A model generated the notes under the pieces. It did no database searches. It was not told the origin of the DNA and saw nothing but the letters and a program-made list of their open reading frames with translations. Shown piece after piece: positions 8,080-16,113 of a DNA stretch of 64,000 nucleotides. Both the position numbers and the translations under genes were made by a program. The number at the start of each line of letters is the position of its first letter. Within the stretch, counting starts at the first letter, position 1. Source of the stretch: Bacillota bacterium (lineage in GTDB: Bacteria; Bacillota; Clostridia; Christensenellales; UMGS416). Where the stretch lies: positions 62,001-126,000 of the forward strand of contig JAEZSE010000044.1 in assembly GCA_023421955.1 (NCBI GenBank), in the 5' to 3' direction.

Positions 8080-8101
8080 TATGCTGAAAGGTGGCGATAT
8101 T

Positions 8102-8383
8102 ATGGCGGTTTACAACATATCATATGATCTCCACAGACCAGAGCAAGAATACGACAAGTTGTACAAGGCAATTAAGAGTCTTGGAGACTATAGACGCCCG
8201 CTGTTGTCGTTGTGGTTTGTCGCCACAACAAGCACGTCAAAAACAATCTATGAGTCTCTTAAACCGCACCTAGATACCAACGACAAGATTTACATCCAAA
8301 AAACCATGTCTGATTATTGGGGTGCGCTTCCTCGTGGAGAAGCAGGTAAAGAGTTTTGGGAATGGCTTTCTAAGAACGTCTAG
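8102..8383 (+). CDS. Cas2/SinR-like small protein (orphan)
   Basis: A 93-aa protein starting MAVYNISYDLHRPEQEYDKL. The layout VYNISYDL, YKAIKSLGDYRR, SLWFVATT, PHLDTNDKIYIQKT and a WxWL C-terminus matches the SinR-like/Cas2-like family, a ferredoxin-like fold related to Cas2 and VapD. The catalytic-type Asp of Cas2 (Y-D in SYDL) is present. There is no cas1, other cas gene or repeat array in the window, so a CRISPR role is unlikely. I chose the ATG at 8102 because of the AAAGGTGG site. Such orphans are often toxin-like or regulatory, but its function here is unknown. Confidence 0.75.
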   Translation: MAVYNISYDLHRPEQEYDKLYKAIKSLGDYRRPLLSLWFVATTSTSKTIYESLKPHLDTNDKIYIQKTMSDYWGALPRGEAGKEFWEWLSKNV

Positions 8384-8417
8384 CAATTCGGCGTTCGCGC
8401 TTCAATCATCGGTTTTG

Positions 8418-8576
8418 CTACTGCTTAAGTTTTTCTGCGATCTCAAGAACATCTCCGCAACGTATAAAACCATGGTGCGTTGCGATATAGACGTACACTT
8501 CCTTGGCTATTTAGGCCCCTTGTTCATTGTAGTTTGCTTCCACAAAATCAACTCCTGAGATTGTTTTTAACTTCCC
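8418..8576 (-). pseudogene. Decayed small gene with an in-frame stop
   Basis: On the minus strand one frame reads GKLKTISGVDFVEANYNEQG, a TAA stop at 8513-8511, then KEVYVYIATHHGFIRCGDVL ending in EIAEKLKQ and a stop. The protein-like composition on both sides of the stop, with no start codon, suggests a degraded gene of unknown family. It lies in the 8384-8804 gap, which has no intact gene. Confidence 0.4.
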
Positions 8577-8779
8577 TTACTTGCGTCTATGGGATAGTTG
8601 CAAAACATATTATGAAATTACGCTGTCTGACGTAAGCGAGATGTCACTTTTTGATCTTGCCTTATATCATTGACGCAAATGCATTGACTGAAGCTGGTGT
8701 TCAGTAGCTCAAGCAGGCGTTTGACCACGGAGCGGCGGCTATGTAATGCGCGCGCACCATGATGGTGAGCTCTCCACAA

Positions 8780-8800
8780 GGGCAGGAAACAATCCTGCCC
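8780..8800. terminator. Hairpin downstream of the tandem-PII gene
   Basis: A perfect 8-bp stem, GGGCAGGA / TCCTGCCC, with a 5-nt loop lies just after the stop at 8805. No strong T-run follows on the minus strand, so it may be a weak terminator or 3' stabilising hairpin. It marks the edge between the AT-rich island and GC-rich sequence. Confidence 0.45.
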
Positions 8801-8804
8801 GCGA

Positions 8805-9476
8805 CTATTTCAGCACCCCGAACGTCTGCCCCACATCCACACAAAACAACAGCCCCCGACCGGGCTCGTCCAGCCGGGCTTCCCGGCGGATCGCCTCGAT
8901 GATGGCGGGCGCGGCGGCAGTTTCCGCCAGGATCAGCACGATCTCCTTTTCGGGCTCCACATCCATCGCAAACAGCTTGGCGGTCTCATGCACGCCGGCT
9001 CCCCGCGCGTTGATGATCGTAGCACCTTTGGAGCCGGCTGCCTCGGCGGCCTTCACCACAGTTTCGGCAGCCCCGTTTTCCACAATTGAAAATATTGCCT
9101 GCATCACGGCTTCACCTTCTCCTTTATCATCATTGCCATTCTCCATTCGGCACAACACCGAACCCACAACAGAGCGGATGTCGATCAAAAACCCGATGCC
9201 ATGGTTGGGTTTGGCCAGCTCCATCTCTTCGGCAATCCTTTGGATTGCCTCAAGCAGCCTGTCATGGCCGCCCAGCATCAGCACAATATCCTTGCGGATT
9301 TCATTGCTGTCCAGCCAGAACGACTTCACATGCCTGTAGGTGCCACGGCCAAGGGCAATGGTGCCGCCGGACACACCGGATTGCCGGGCGATCTTCAGCA
9401 CCCTGCTGCCCCTGCCCCGGTTCACGATCACAACCAGCAGCTCCTGCGGAGCCGCGCAATGGCAATTATCGAGCAA
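8805..9476 (-). CDS. Tandem P-II-like regulatory protein linked to a DUF1538 transporter
   Basis: A 223-aa cytosolic protein made of two P-II-like ferredoxin-fold halves. The first half contains VVIVNRGRGSRVLKIARQSG and GTIALGRGT. The second has FSIVENGAAETVVKAAEAAG and GATIINARGAG, and both halves end in a similar (G)LLF/GFLxDV segment. P-II domains sense nucleotides or small effectors and gate transporters. The gene starts with TTG behind AAAGGAG, inside the last bases of the DUF1538 gene, so the two are co-translated. It most likely controls that transporter; the ligand is unknown. Confidence 0.75.
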   Translation of the reverse strand: MLDNCHCAAPQELLVVIVNRGRGSRVLKIARQSGVSGGTIALGRGTYRHVKSFWLDSNEIRKDIVLMLGGHDRLLEAIQRIAEEMELAKPNHGIGFLIDIRSVVGSVLCRMENGNDDKGEGEAVMQAIFSIVENGAAETVVKAAEAAGSKGATIINARGAGVHETAKLFAMDVEPEKEIVLILAETAAAPAIIEAIRREARLDEPGRGLLFCVDVGQTFGVLK

Positions 9477-10956
9477 GCTTGGTTTCTCCTTTCGCTTGTG
9501 CCATTTTGTGATAGATCAGGCCCAGCAGCTGCAGCGTGATGATGGGTGTGAGCGCGACCAGGGCGATCACGCCGAAGCCGTCGATCATCACGTTGGCACT
9601 TTGCACCTGGTTTGCCGCCCCCTGCGTGAACGCCAGAATGAAGGTGGCCGTCATAGGCCCGGACGCCACGCCGCCGGAGTCAAAGCCGATGCCCACAAAG
9701 AGCTTGGGCCCGAAGTTGGCCAGCAGCAGCGCGATCAGATAGCCGGGCAGCAGGATGTGCCACAGCTGCAGGCCGGGGATGAGCACGCGCAGCATCGACA
9801 GCGCCACAGCCACGCCCACGCCAAGTGACAGCGCGGCGAGCACGGCGGTCTTGCGGATGGAGCCGCTGGTGACCTCCTCAATCTGGTCGGTGAGCACATG
9901 CACCGCCGGCTCCGCCAGCACCGTGACCAAGCCCAGCAGCAAGCCCACAAACACCAGCGGCACCTTGCTTTCCAGCTGCGCAAGCTGCGCGCCCATCTCG
10001 CGACCGATCTGCATGAAGCCGGTGTCGGCACCGGCCAGCACAAACGCCAGCCCGAGATAGGTATAGGCAAAGCCCTTGGCCATGGATAGGAATGGCCGGA
10101 GCTTCCGCTTCATGAAGAAGATCTGGCACACCACGAAGATCAGGAAAATCGGCGCGATGGCCACAGCCGATTCCCGCAGCTGGTGAACGAACTCGCCGAT
10201 CAGCCGCTCCAGGATCGGCGTGCTGCCCTCGTTGAAATCAATGGTGCCGATGAACTCACTTTGCGGCGCGATCAGGCCCATGATCAGCATGCCGATGATA
10301 GCCCCTGCCGAGGCGATGGCCACCAGGCCGAAGCTGTCTTTCTCCGAGGCCTTGTGGTCCTTTTTCATCGTGGCGACACCGAGCGCCAGCGCCAGCATAA
10401 ACGGCACCGTCATCGCCCCGGTGGTGGCGCCGGAGGAATCAAAGGAGATCGCCAGATAACCAGAAGATGCAAACACAGACAGAACCAGGATGATGCCATA
10501 TAGTATTGTCAACAGCTTATATAGTGGGAAGCTGAAAATGCTCCGAATCAAGCCCACGGCGATCAGCATTGCGATGCCTAGCGACACCGCCAGGATCACG
10601 CTCCACTTGCCGATGGCCTCGGCGGTGACCAGAGAAACCTGATCGGCCAGGATGTGGAGGTCCGGCTCAGCCACCGAGATGAAAAAACCCAGCAACAAGC
10701 CTGCCGCTACGATAACCCAAACGCGGTTTGGGCGCACGATGAGCTCTCCGAGCCTGTGGCCAAACGGCGAAATGCTCAAATCCACACCAACAAGGAAAAT
10801 CGTCAGGCCCACAATGATAAAGCCGGCTCCAAGCAAAAAACTGAGAATCTGCACCCAACTGAGCGAAAGGAAAATCAAACTGGTCAAAACAACCATCACA
10901 ACAACAGGCAAAACGGCAAACAACACTTCTTTCAGCTTATCCAGCCATATCCGCAA
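9466..10956 (-). CDS. DUF1538 family membrane transporter (two fused repeats)
   Basis: Membrane protein of 496 aa with about twelve hydrophobic segments arranged as two homologous halves. Each half carries an acidic motif (AEPDLHILADQ near residue 96, AEPAVHVLTDQ near 345) and a substrate-type loop (SFDSSGATTGAMT near 172, GFDSGGVASGPMT near 427). DUF1538 proteins UmpA/UmpB are reported as a two-component Na+(Li+,K+)/H+ antiporter in Halomonas. Here both components are a single chain. The TTG start at 10956 follows GGAGGGG. It is co-translated with the tandem P-II protein. Ion specificity is not evident. Confidence 0.8.
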   Translation of the reverse strand: MRIWLDKLKEVLFAVLPVVVMVVLTSLIFLSLSWVQILSFLLGAGFIIVGLTIFLVGVDLSISPFGHRLGELIVRPNRVWVIVAAGLLLGFFISVAEPDLHILADQVSLVTAEAIGKWSVILAVSLGIAMLIAVGLIRSIFSFPLYKLLTILYGIILVLSVFASSGYLAISFDSSGATTGAMTVPFMLALALGVATMKKDHKASEKDSFGLVAIASAGAIIGMLIMGLIAPQSEFIGTIDFNEGSTPILERLIGEFVHQLRESAVAIAPIFLIFVVCQIFFMKRKLRPFLSMAKGFAYTYLGLAFVLAGADTGFMQIGREMGAQLAQLESKVPLVFVGLLLGLVTVLAEPAVHVLTDQIEEVTSGSIRKTAVLAALSLGVGVAVALSMLRVLIPGLQLWHILLPGYLIALLLANFGPKLFVGIGFDSGGVASGPMTATFILAFTQGAANQVQSANVMIDGFGVIALVALTPIITLQLLGLIYHKMAQAKGETKLAR

Positions 10957-11105
10957 TCAATCCCCTCCTATCGTGGGTTAACCCGTGCAAAACAACACCA
11001 TCAGCATAACACAAACAAGCCGCGTGCAAACTCAGATGAATCAAAAATGGGTTATCATACTGAATTGAAAATCGCCATGGGCCGGAAGGCAGCAGCCCAA
11101 CCGGC

Positions 11106-11411
11106 TCACAGCTCTGCAATCTCTGCCGACTGCACTTCCGCCCGGCCATCCTCTTCGATAAATGCGACGGCCTTATGGACCGCCTCGCGGGCAAGGCTGG
11201 CGCTACCCGAGGCGGCGGCGATGCCCAGGATGGCGCGGGCAGCCCCACCCCCGCCGCCGTCCAGGTCGGAGACCGAAAGGTTGAATCGGGCGCTCAGCCG
11301 CTCGACCAGGCTTTTGACCACGGCGCGGCGATCCTTCAACGTGAGCGCACCGGGGATGGTGAGCTCCACGCGGGCGGAGCACACATAGAGCCGCGCGTCG
11401 CGGGCAGCCAT
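11106..11411 (-). CDS. DUF503 family protein
   Basis: A 101-aa protein beginning MAARDARLYVCSARVELTIP. The pattern of an N-terminal strand, SLKDKR-like TLKDRRAVVKSLVERL helix, RFNLSVSDLD and a C-terminal strand matches DUF503 (YlxP-like), small ferredoxin-fold proteins often near rbfA in other genomes. Here it sits one base downstream of thrC (TGAGATG) and is therefore coupled to it. Function is not established. The linkage to threonine synthesis is unusual. Confidence 0.8.
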   Translation of the reverse strand: MAARDARLYVCSARVELTIPGALTLKDRRAVVKSLVERLSARFNLSVSDLDGGGGGAARAILGIAAASGSASLAREAVHKAVAFIEEDGRAEVQSAEIAEL

Positions 11412-11412
11412 C

Positions 11413-12888
11413 TCAGCCGCCCAGCGCCTGCAGCAGTGCCTCGCCCATGGCGGGCACCTCGCAGACGCGGTTGTGCCGCTCCGGCAGGCTGGATAACTCG
11501 GCCAGCGCCTCAGGCACTTCCAGGCCCGTGAGCGCATGAAGCCGTTCCACCGCCGCAAGGCCGGCTGCGGATTCCCCGGTGATGGCATCCAGCACGTCGG
11601 CAGCAAACTTATAGGGCGAGGCGGTGGAGACGATCACGGTTTGACGCTCCACGCCCACGTCTTGAAATACTTTCCACGCCACAGCAGTGTGGGGGTCCAT
11701 CAGGTAACCGGCGGATTCGTAGACTTCCTTGATTGCGGCCTTCGTCTCCCGATCGTCAGCAGCACCTGAGCGGAACACACTGGCGGCCTCAGCCTGGAAG
11801 GCCGGGCTCACGGCATAGCGGCCGCTCACGCGCAGCTCCGCCATCGTGGCAGCCACCCAGGCGCTGTCACGCCCGCTCAGCTCAAACAAAAGGCGCTCCA
11901 GGTTGCTGGAGAGAAGGATGTCCATGGACGGGCTGATCGTCTGAAAAAAAGGCCGGTTCATGTCATACTGTCCGGTGGTGAAGAAATCAGCCAGCACGCG
12001 GTTTTTGTTGCTGGCGCAGATGAGCCGCCCCACCGGCAGGCCCATGGCGCGGGCGTACCACCCGGCCAGGATGTTGCCGAAGTTGCCGGTGGGCACCACG
12101 AAATCCACCGGCTCATCGGGGCCAATCCGGCCAGCGGAAAAAAGGTCGCACCAGGCGGACACATAATAGACAATCTGCGGGGCAAGCCGGCCCCAATTGA
12201 TGCTGTTGGCGGAGGAGAGCGCCCAGCCCTTCTGCTTCAGGGCTGTGCTGTAGGCTTCGTCGGCGAAGAGCTTCTTCACGCCGGTCTGTGCATCGTCAAA
12301 ATTGCCCTTCACGGCGATCACCGACACGTTTTCGCCCCGCTGCGTCTCCATTTGCAGCCGCTGCACCGGGCTCACGCCGCCCTCGGGGTAGAATACGGCG
12401 CAGTGGGTGCCGGGCACATCGCGGAAACCCTCCAGCGCCGCCTTGCCGGTGTCGCCGGAGGTGGCCACGAGGATCAGCGTTTTCTCGGTAATGCCAAGCT
12501 TCTTGCGGGCTGCCTCCATCGCACCGGGCAGGAATTGCAGCGCCACATCCTTGAAGGCAGAGGTGGGGCCATGCCACAGCTCCAGAAAGGAGACTCCGGC
12601 AGCGCTTTTGAGCGGGGCTACGCCGGCCACGTCAAAGCGGGTGCGGCCGCCCCAGGCCCTGTCCACAATGGCGGCAAGCTCGCCTGCGGCATAGTCGTCA
12701 AAATAGCGGGCCATGATCCGGTAGGCTCTGGCCGCATAAGGCAACCCGGCAAGCTCAATCAGCTCGCCGGGCTTGAAAACCGGGATCTCTGCGGGCACAT
12801 AAAGCCCGCCGTCGGGCGCAATGCCGCCCACCACCGCAGCGCTGGCCGATACTGGAGGCCGACCGCCGCGGGTGCTTTGATAGAGCAT
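11413..12888 (-). CDS. thrC: Threonine synthase
   Basis: PLP-dependent enzyme of 491 aa that converts O-phosphohomoserine to threonine. The family N-terminus YQSTRGGRPPVSASAAVVGG with APDGGLYVP is present. The PLP lysine lies in HGPTSAFKDVALQFLP, the phosphate-binding loop in ATSGDTGKAALEGF, and VPTGNFGNILAGWYA follows. Length matches the long bacterial/plant class I enzyme. AGGAGG precedes the ATG. It is flanked in one operon by a P-loop protein upstream and DUF503 downstream. No other threonine gene is in the window. Confidence 0.95.
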   Translation of the reverse strand: MLYQSTRGGRPPVSASAAVVGGIAPDGGLYVPAEIPVFKPGELIELAGLPYAARAYRIMARYFDDYAAGELAAIVDRAWGGRTRFDVAGVAPLKSAAGVSFLELWHGPTSAFKDVALQFLPGAMEAARKKLGITEKTLILVATSGDTGKAALEGFRDVPGTHCAVFYPEGGVSPVQRLQMETQRGENVSVIAVKGNFDDAQTGVKKLFADEAYSTALKQKGWALSSANSINWGRLAPQIVYYVSAWCDLFSAGRIGPDEPVDFVVPTGNFGNILAGWYARAMGLPVGRLICASNKNRVLADFFTTGQYDMNRPFFQTISPSMDILLSSNLERLLFELSGRDSAWVAATMAELRVSGRYAVSPAFQAEAASVFRSGAADDRETKAAIKEVYESAGYLMDPHTAVAWKVFQDVGVERQTVIVSTASPYKFAADVLDAITGESAAGLAAVERLHALTGLEVPEALAELSSLPERHNRVCEVPAMGEALLQALGG

Positions 12889-12905
12889 GGTTCCTCCTGT
12901 GATTG

Positions 12906-13322
12906 TCAGGCGATCACATACGGCGCGATGAAATCGGGCACCTTGTCCGGGTCACCGCTGACAGACATCGTGATCGTGATCTCCCGCCGCTTGGCGATAT
13001 CCTCCAATTGGGCAAAGAGGCTTTTCAGGTCCTCCACGTTGTTCAGGCCCACCAAGTCGGGGAACCCATCCAGATAAACCTGTTCAATGTCATAGTCCTG
13101 CGCCAGCACGCCGCACACAAAGCCCGCAAACAGGCAGGGCGTGGTGACATGAAACTCCCCGGCGTTAATGTATCTGATTTTATGTTGCAGGTCCAACATG
13201 CATCGGCTGTCATCATCTATGAACACAACATCGCCTTTAACGTGAGAAAGTGCAGAATTTGCCATGTCGATCATACGCTTGGTCTTTCCCAGGCCACGGC
13301 GGCCATACAAAACTTGTATCAC
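12906..13322 (-). CDS. Small P-loop ATP-binding protein
   Basis: A 138-aa protein starting MIQVLYGRRGLGKTKRMIDM. The Walker A GRRGLGKT lies at residues 7-14 and a Walker-B-like strand VYLDGFPDL near 85-93. The rest resembles a minimal RecA-like ATPase core with no partner domain. The start is a GTG behind AGGGGTGG. It is the first gene of the thrC operon, 17 bases before thrC. I do not recognise a function; a regulatory or housekeeping NTPase is possible. Confidence 0.6.
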   Translation of the reverse strand: MIQVLYGRRGLGKTKRMIDMANSALSHVKGDVVFIDDDSRCMLDLQHKIRYINAGEFHVTTPCLFAGFVCGVLAQDYDIEQVYLDGFPDLVGLNNVEDLKSLFAQLEDIAKRREITITMSVSGDPDKVPDFIAPYVIA

Positions 13323-13351
13323 TGGCGACCACCCCTTTGCGTCTTTTCTCT

Positions 13352-13380
13352 ATTATATACGAATCGCGGGGTTCCAGCAA
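13352..13380 (-). promoter_or_regulatory. Promoter of the P-loop/thrC operon
   Basis: On the minus strand TTGCTG (13380-13375), a 17-base spacer and a perfect TATAAT (13357-13352) lie about 30 bases upstream of the GTG start. No T-box or leader structure fits in the short leader. Confidence 0.65.
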
Positions 13381-13489
13381 GGAAATTGAGCTTAAGACGG
13401 CCTAAAGGCCAAGAAGCCTGCTTGACATTGGTTATCAGCCAACAAGTCTGCACCCGCACTGAACATATTCTTTGTTTATACTCTGCTGT

Positions 13490-13551
13490 CTGCTCCCACA
13501 ACGGGAGCAGGTCAGGGCATTTCTCTTTATCCGCACAGGTACTTGCGGATA
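13490..13551. repeat. Two adjacent hairpins in an intergenic gap
   Basis: CTGCTCCC / GGGAGCAG (13490-13510, 5-nt loop) is followed by TATCCGCA / TGCGGATA (13528-13551, 8-nt loop). They lie between the thrC operon promoter and the Imm32-like gene. They could be a 3' end of the immunity gene transcript or part of a small RNA. The rest of 13381-13584 shows no gene. Confidence 0.4.
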
Positions 13552-13584
13552 GTCACAATCACCCGGCTCAACCACACCGATTTC

Positions 13585-13902
13585 TCACGGCAATAGTTTG
13601 CTTATGATAAATTCAACAGAATCTGAAGAAATCTCATTCATGCTATACTTATCATAATGAATATGACAACCTACAGGTACATCCTCTTGAGCTAATTCGA
13701 GTAAATGAATCGCTAGTGACAATAATCCTTGCTTATTAGCAACTATTAGAATCTCATCATCATTCACTATTCTCGCACTAATAGCCGAACCATCATGAAA
13801 AGGAACTGAAATACATTCTTCTGGATAATAGTCTGGCACCGAAATACAGATATTTACAAAACACAACTCCTTTAATAACTGAAAATAGCATCTGCATAAC
13901 AT
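13585..13902 (-). CDS. Imm32-like immunity protein (orphan)
   Basis: Up to 105 aa. The C-terminal half carries ILIVANKQGLLSLAIHLLEL, AQEDVPVGCHIHYDKY and a final SVEFIISKL. The GNKxGLxxLAxHLLxLAxxxxPxGxHIHxD pattern is typical of the Imm32 family, which neutralises secreted polymorphic toxins. The N-terminus is uncertain: the ATG at 13902 has no Shine-Dalgarno, and AAAGGAG lies inside the reading frame. The gene is AT-rich relative to its neighbours. No toxin gene is adjacent, so it may protect against foreign toxins. Confidence 0.6.
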   Translation of the reverse strand: MLCRCYFQLLKELCFVNICISVPDYYPEECISVPFHDGSAISARIVNDDEILIVANKQGLLSLAIHLLELAQEDVPVGCHIHYDKYSMNEISSDSVEFIISKLLP

Positions 13903-13987
13903 GTATATTTGTATTTAGGTATGAGAAAAGACGAGATTTATATATGGAGCTGCAAGCTGCATATTCAATTCTCCATATAAAACAAGA

Positions 13988-14398
13988 TTAATCCAACGTG
14001 GGCACCTGCGCGCCGCAGCGGTCACAGATGCGGCTGGCAGAGGTCAGCTCCTTGCCGCATTGGATGCACCAGACCCGTTCTTTTGTCTTTGGGCTGGGCG
14101 CTGGGCGGCGGACCGACATTGTGTCCAGCATCTGCGGCTGGATGATCCACACACTGCGGTCAGGCAGGGCTGCCACAATGATGACGCTTAACAGAGCGCC
14201 CAACCCAGCGCCTGCCAGCGCGAGCAGATATGACAAAACCTGCAGCTCAAGAAACACCCCAAGGGCAAACCCGCACAACTCCAGGAAGACCCAGACCGCA
14301 GCGGTAACAAACCCAAAGACACCGCCGCGATAGCCTCGGGCCTGCGCAACACGGGCATTGCGCTTGCACAGGAAATAGAGAGCAAGAATCTCCAGCAT
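13988..14398 (-). CDS. Membrane protein with C-terminal zinc ribbon
   Basis: A 136-aa protein with about three hydrophobic segments between residues 25 and 82, then a polar linker and a zinc-ribbon with two CxxC knuckles, CIQCGKELTSASRICDRCG, near residues 108-126. Nothing defines a function. It resembles the zinc-ribbon membrane protein at 29314-30309 in general layout only. It is a single gene with an ATCCTCC-type site upstream. Confidence 0.5.
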   Translation of the reverse strand: MLEILALYFLCKRNARVAQARGYRGGVFGFVTAAVWVFLELCGFALGVFLELQVLSYLLALAGAGLGALLSVIIVAALPDRSVWIIQPQMLDTMSVRRPAPSPKTKERVWCIQCGKELTSASRICDRCGAQVPTLD

Positions 14399-14475
14399 TG
14401 CATCCTCCTTAGCCAGCGCTTATCGTTTATATCAATATTATTATAACACAATTTGGAAAAGCAAGCAACAAAACA

Positions 14476-14497
14476 GGGGCGCAATCATTTGCGCCCC
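14476..14497 (-). terminator. Rho-independent terminator of the NPCBM gene
   Basis: A perfect 9-bp stem GGGGCGCAA / TTGCGCCCC with a 4-nt loop, followed on the minus strand by TGTTTTGTT, lies 28 bases after the stop at 14525. Confidence 0.7.
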
Positions 14498-14524
14498 CCT
14501 CTCCGTTGCCAACCTATTTATATG

Positions 14525-15814
14525 TTATGGATTGGTGGTTTCCTGGTCTCCCTCAGCCTCCGGATCCACCGTGGCGGAGGCGCTCGCGCCAGCTGTGGCC
14601 GTGTCTTCGCCTTCACCGGAGCCGGTGCTGTTGGGATCGGGGCTCGCCGTGGGCGCTTCGCCGGTGCCGGCCTTCACAAGCCGGGCGTCGCCCAACACCA
14701 CGTTGATCGTGCCCTTGTTGCCCTTCTTCTCCGTGAGCTTAATGATCAGTGTCTGGCAATCCGTGATGTTGACCTCCACACCCAATTCGCGGAACGTGTA
14801 GTCCTTCAGCCCGCCGGTGTCATACACCGGGTCGTTGCGGTCGGAGTCGCAGTAAACCTGAATGCGGTATTGACCGTAGCCCTCGCCGTATTGCATCGTA
14901 TCCACACCCAGGTCGAACCTGAGCTTGCTGTATTCCCCATTGAGTTTGAATTTCAGCACCCAGGTGCCCTGGGCCTGGTTGATGGCAGACTTTGGGATAT
15001 ACATGCCAATACCGTTTTCATAGCGCTTGTCACCGATGGTCAGAGGCTTCTTGCCGCTTTTGAAGTTCCACTCCTTGAGATAGAAGGACTCGCGCTTCGG
15101 CTGAACAGGCGCAAGTGAGTCCAGGAACTTCACCTCTTCCGGCGCAGGCGTGGCCGTAGGCTCGTCGGTCATCGTGACCACCTGCGATGTGGAGGTGGCG
15201 GAGACCGAAGGCGAGGGCGTCAGCACAATGGCGGTCGGCTTGGCGCCGCCGCCGCCCATCACGGCGGAGATCGCCCACACAGCTCCCACGATGACAATCA
15301 AGGCCACCGCGCCAAAGGCGAGGAATGGCTTGTAGTTCCCGAGCGCCTGGCCGATGCGGCCGGAGGAGAACCCGCCCCCCTCGCCGCTGGAGCCCAGCGG
15401 TGAGACGACAGGCCGGTAATAATCGTTTTTGGGCGGCCAGCCGGCGCGATCGGCCTCCTTGTTGAGCCAGCGACCGATCTCATAGACATCTTCAATGCAG
15501 GCACGCGCTTCCAGGACATCCTCATTGTCTCGGTAGAGCCGGCGGCCCCCGGCCAGCATCACGCTGCGGAACCGCTCGATGATCTCCTGCGGCACATGGC
15601 CGGTGGTCCTCAGTGTGTCCAGCTTCTCCTGCTGGGTGATGCCGTTTTGGGTGTTGATGTCATAAAAATCCAGCGCGATGTCTGCCGCCCATTCGCAAAA
15701 GTTCTGCATCGTGGAGATGGCGCTCGCCGGGCTCACTTCCACAAGTCTGCCAGCATCTGCCGCGATGGCGGCCAGTTTCGGCCACTTGATCCTCAGGAAA
15801 TTAAAGTCGGTCAT
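14525..15814 (-). CDS. DUF4145-like / membrane / NPCBM domain protein
   Basis: A 429-aa single-pass membrane protein. Residues 1-125 resemble DUF4145 (LAAIAADAGRLVEVSPASAI, then AADIALDFYDINTQNG), a helical domain usually found on nucleases and NTPases. A membrane segment lies at about 163-187. A Ser/Thr/Pro linker precedes an NPCBM (putative carbohydrate-binding) domain at about 228-385 with RYENGIGMYIPKSAI, RFDLGVDTMQYGEG and LIIKLTEKKG. The tail is acidic and Ser/Thr-rich. The layout suggests a cytosolic N-domain and an exported glycan-binding C-domain. Its function is unknown. Confidence 0.65.
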   Translation of the reverse strand: MTDFNFLRIKWPKLAAIAADAGRLVEVSPASAISTMQNFCEWAADIALDFYDINTQNGITQQEKLDTLRTTGHVPQEIIERFRSVMLAGGRRLYRDNEDVLEARACIEDVYEIGRWLNKEADRAGWPPKNDYYRPVVSPLGSSGEGGGFSSGRIGQALGNYKPFLAFGAVALIVIVGAVWAISAVMGGGGAKPTAIVLTPSPSVSATSTSQVVTMTDEPTATPAPEEVKFLDSLAPVQPKRESFYLKEWNFKSGKKPLTIGDKRYENGIGMYIPKSAINQAQGTWVLKFKLNGEYSKLRFDLGVDTMQYGEGYGQYRIQVYCDSDRNDPVYDTGGLKDYTFRELGVEVNITDCQTLIIKLTEKKGNKGTINVVLGDARLVKAGTGEAPTASPDPNSTGSGEGEDTATAGASASATVDPEAEGDQETTNP

Positions 15815-15898
15815 GCTATCGCCTCGCTTCCTTCGCCCGGCAACGCCGGCTTGTTTTAGTCCATATGTGCTTAAGGCTATAGTACCCCATAGTTGTAT

Positions 15899-15926
15899 AT
15901 TTTATACCGAAATACGCATGTGTCAA
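15899..15926 (-). promoter_or_regulatory. Promoter of the NPCBM protein gene
   Basis: On the minus strand TTGACA (15926-15921), a 16-base spacer and TAAAAT (15904-15899) lie about 85 bases upstream of the start. The remaining intergenic sequence to 16113 shows no recognisable element. Confidence 0.6.
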
Positions 15927-16113
15927 TACAACAGTGTTAGCGGGGTATTCAATCAACAGCCTATGGTGATTGTTTCCAGAATAGTGCTACTGATACCATA
16001 ATCGGGCAGCAGCCATCTCCTCAAAGTGCCAATAGGCCGCCAATTGGTCCAATATGAAGCAAATGGTAACGGATTTGCCGGTATTTTTACGCATTTTTCG
16101 TAGAATCATGACT

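Noticed and set aside
8102..8383. Cas2 of a CRISPR-Cas system
   Set aside because: There is no array or cas1; the orphan SinR-like family is the better fit.
13319..13501. ORF in the gap after the P-loop gene
   Set aside because: It overlaps the promoter and has no protein-like features.
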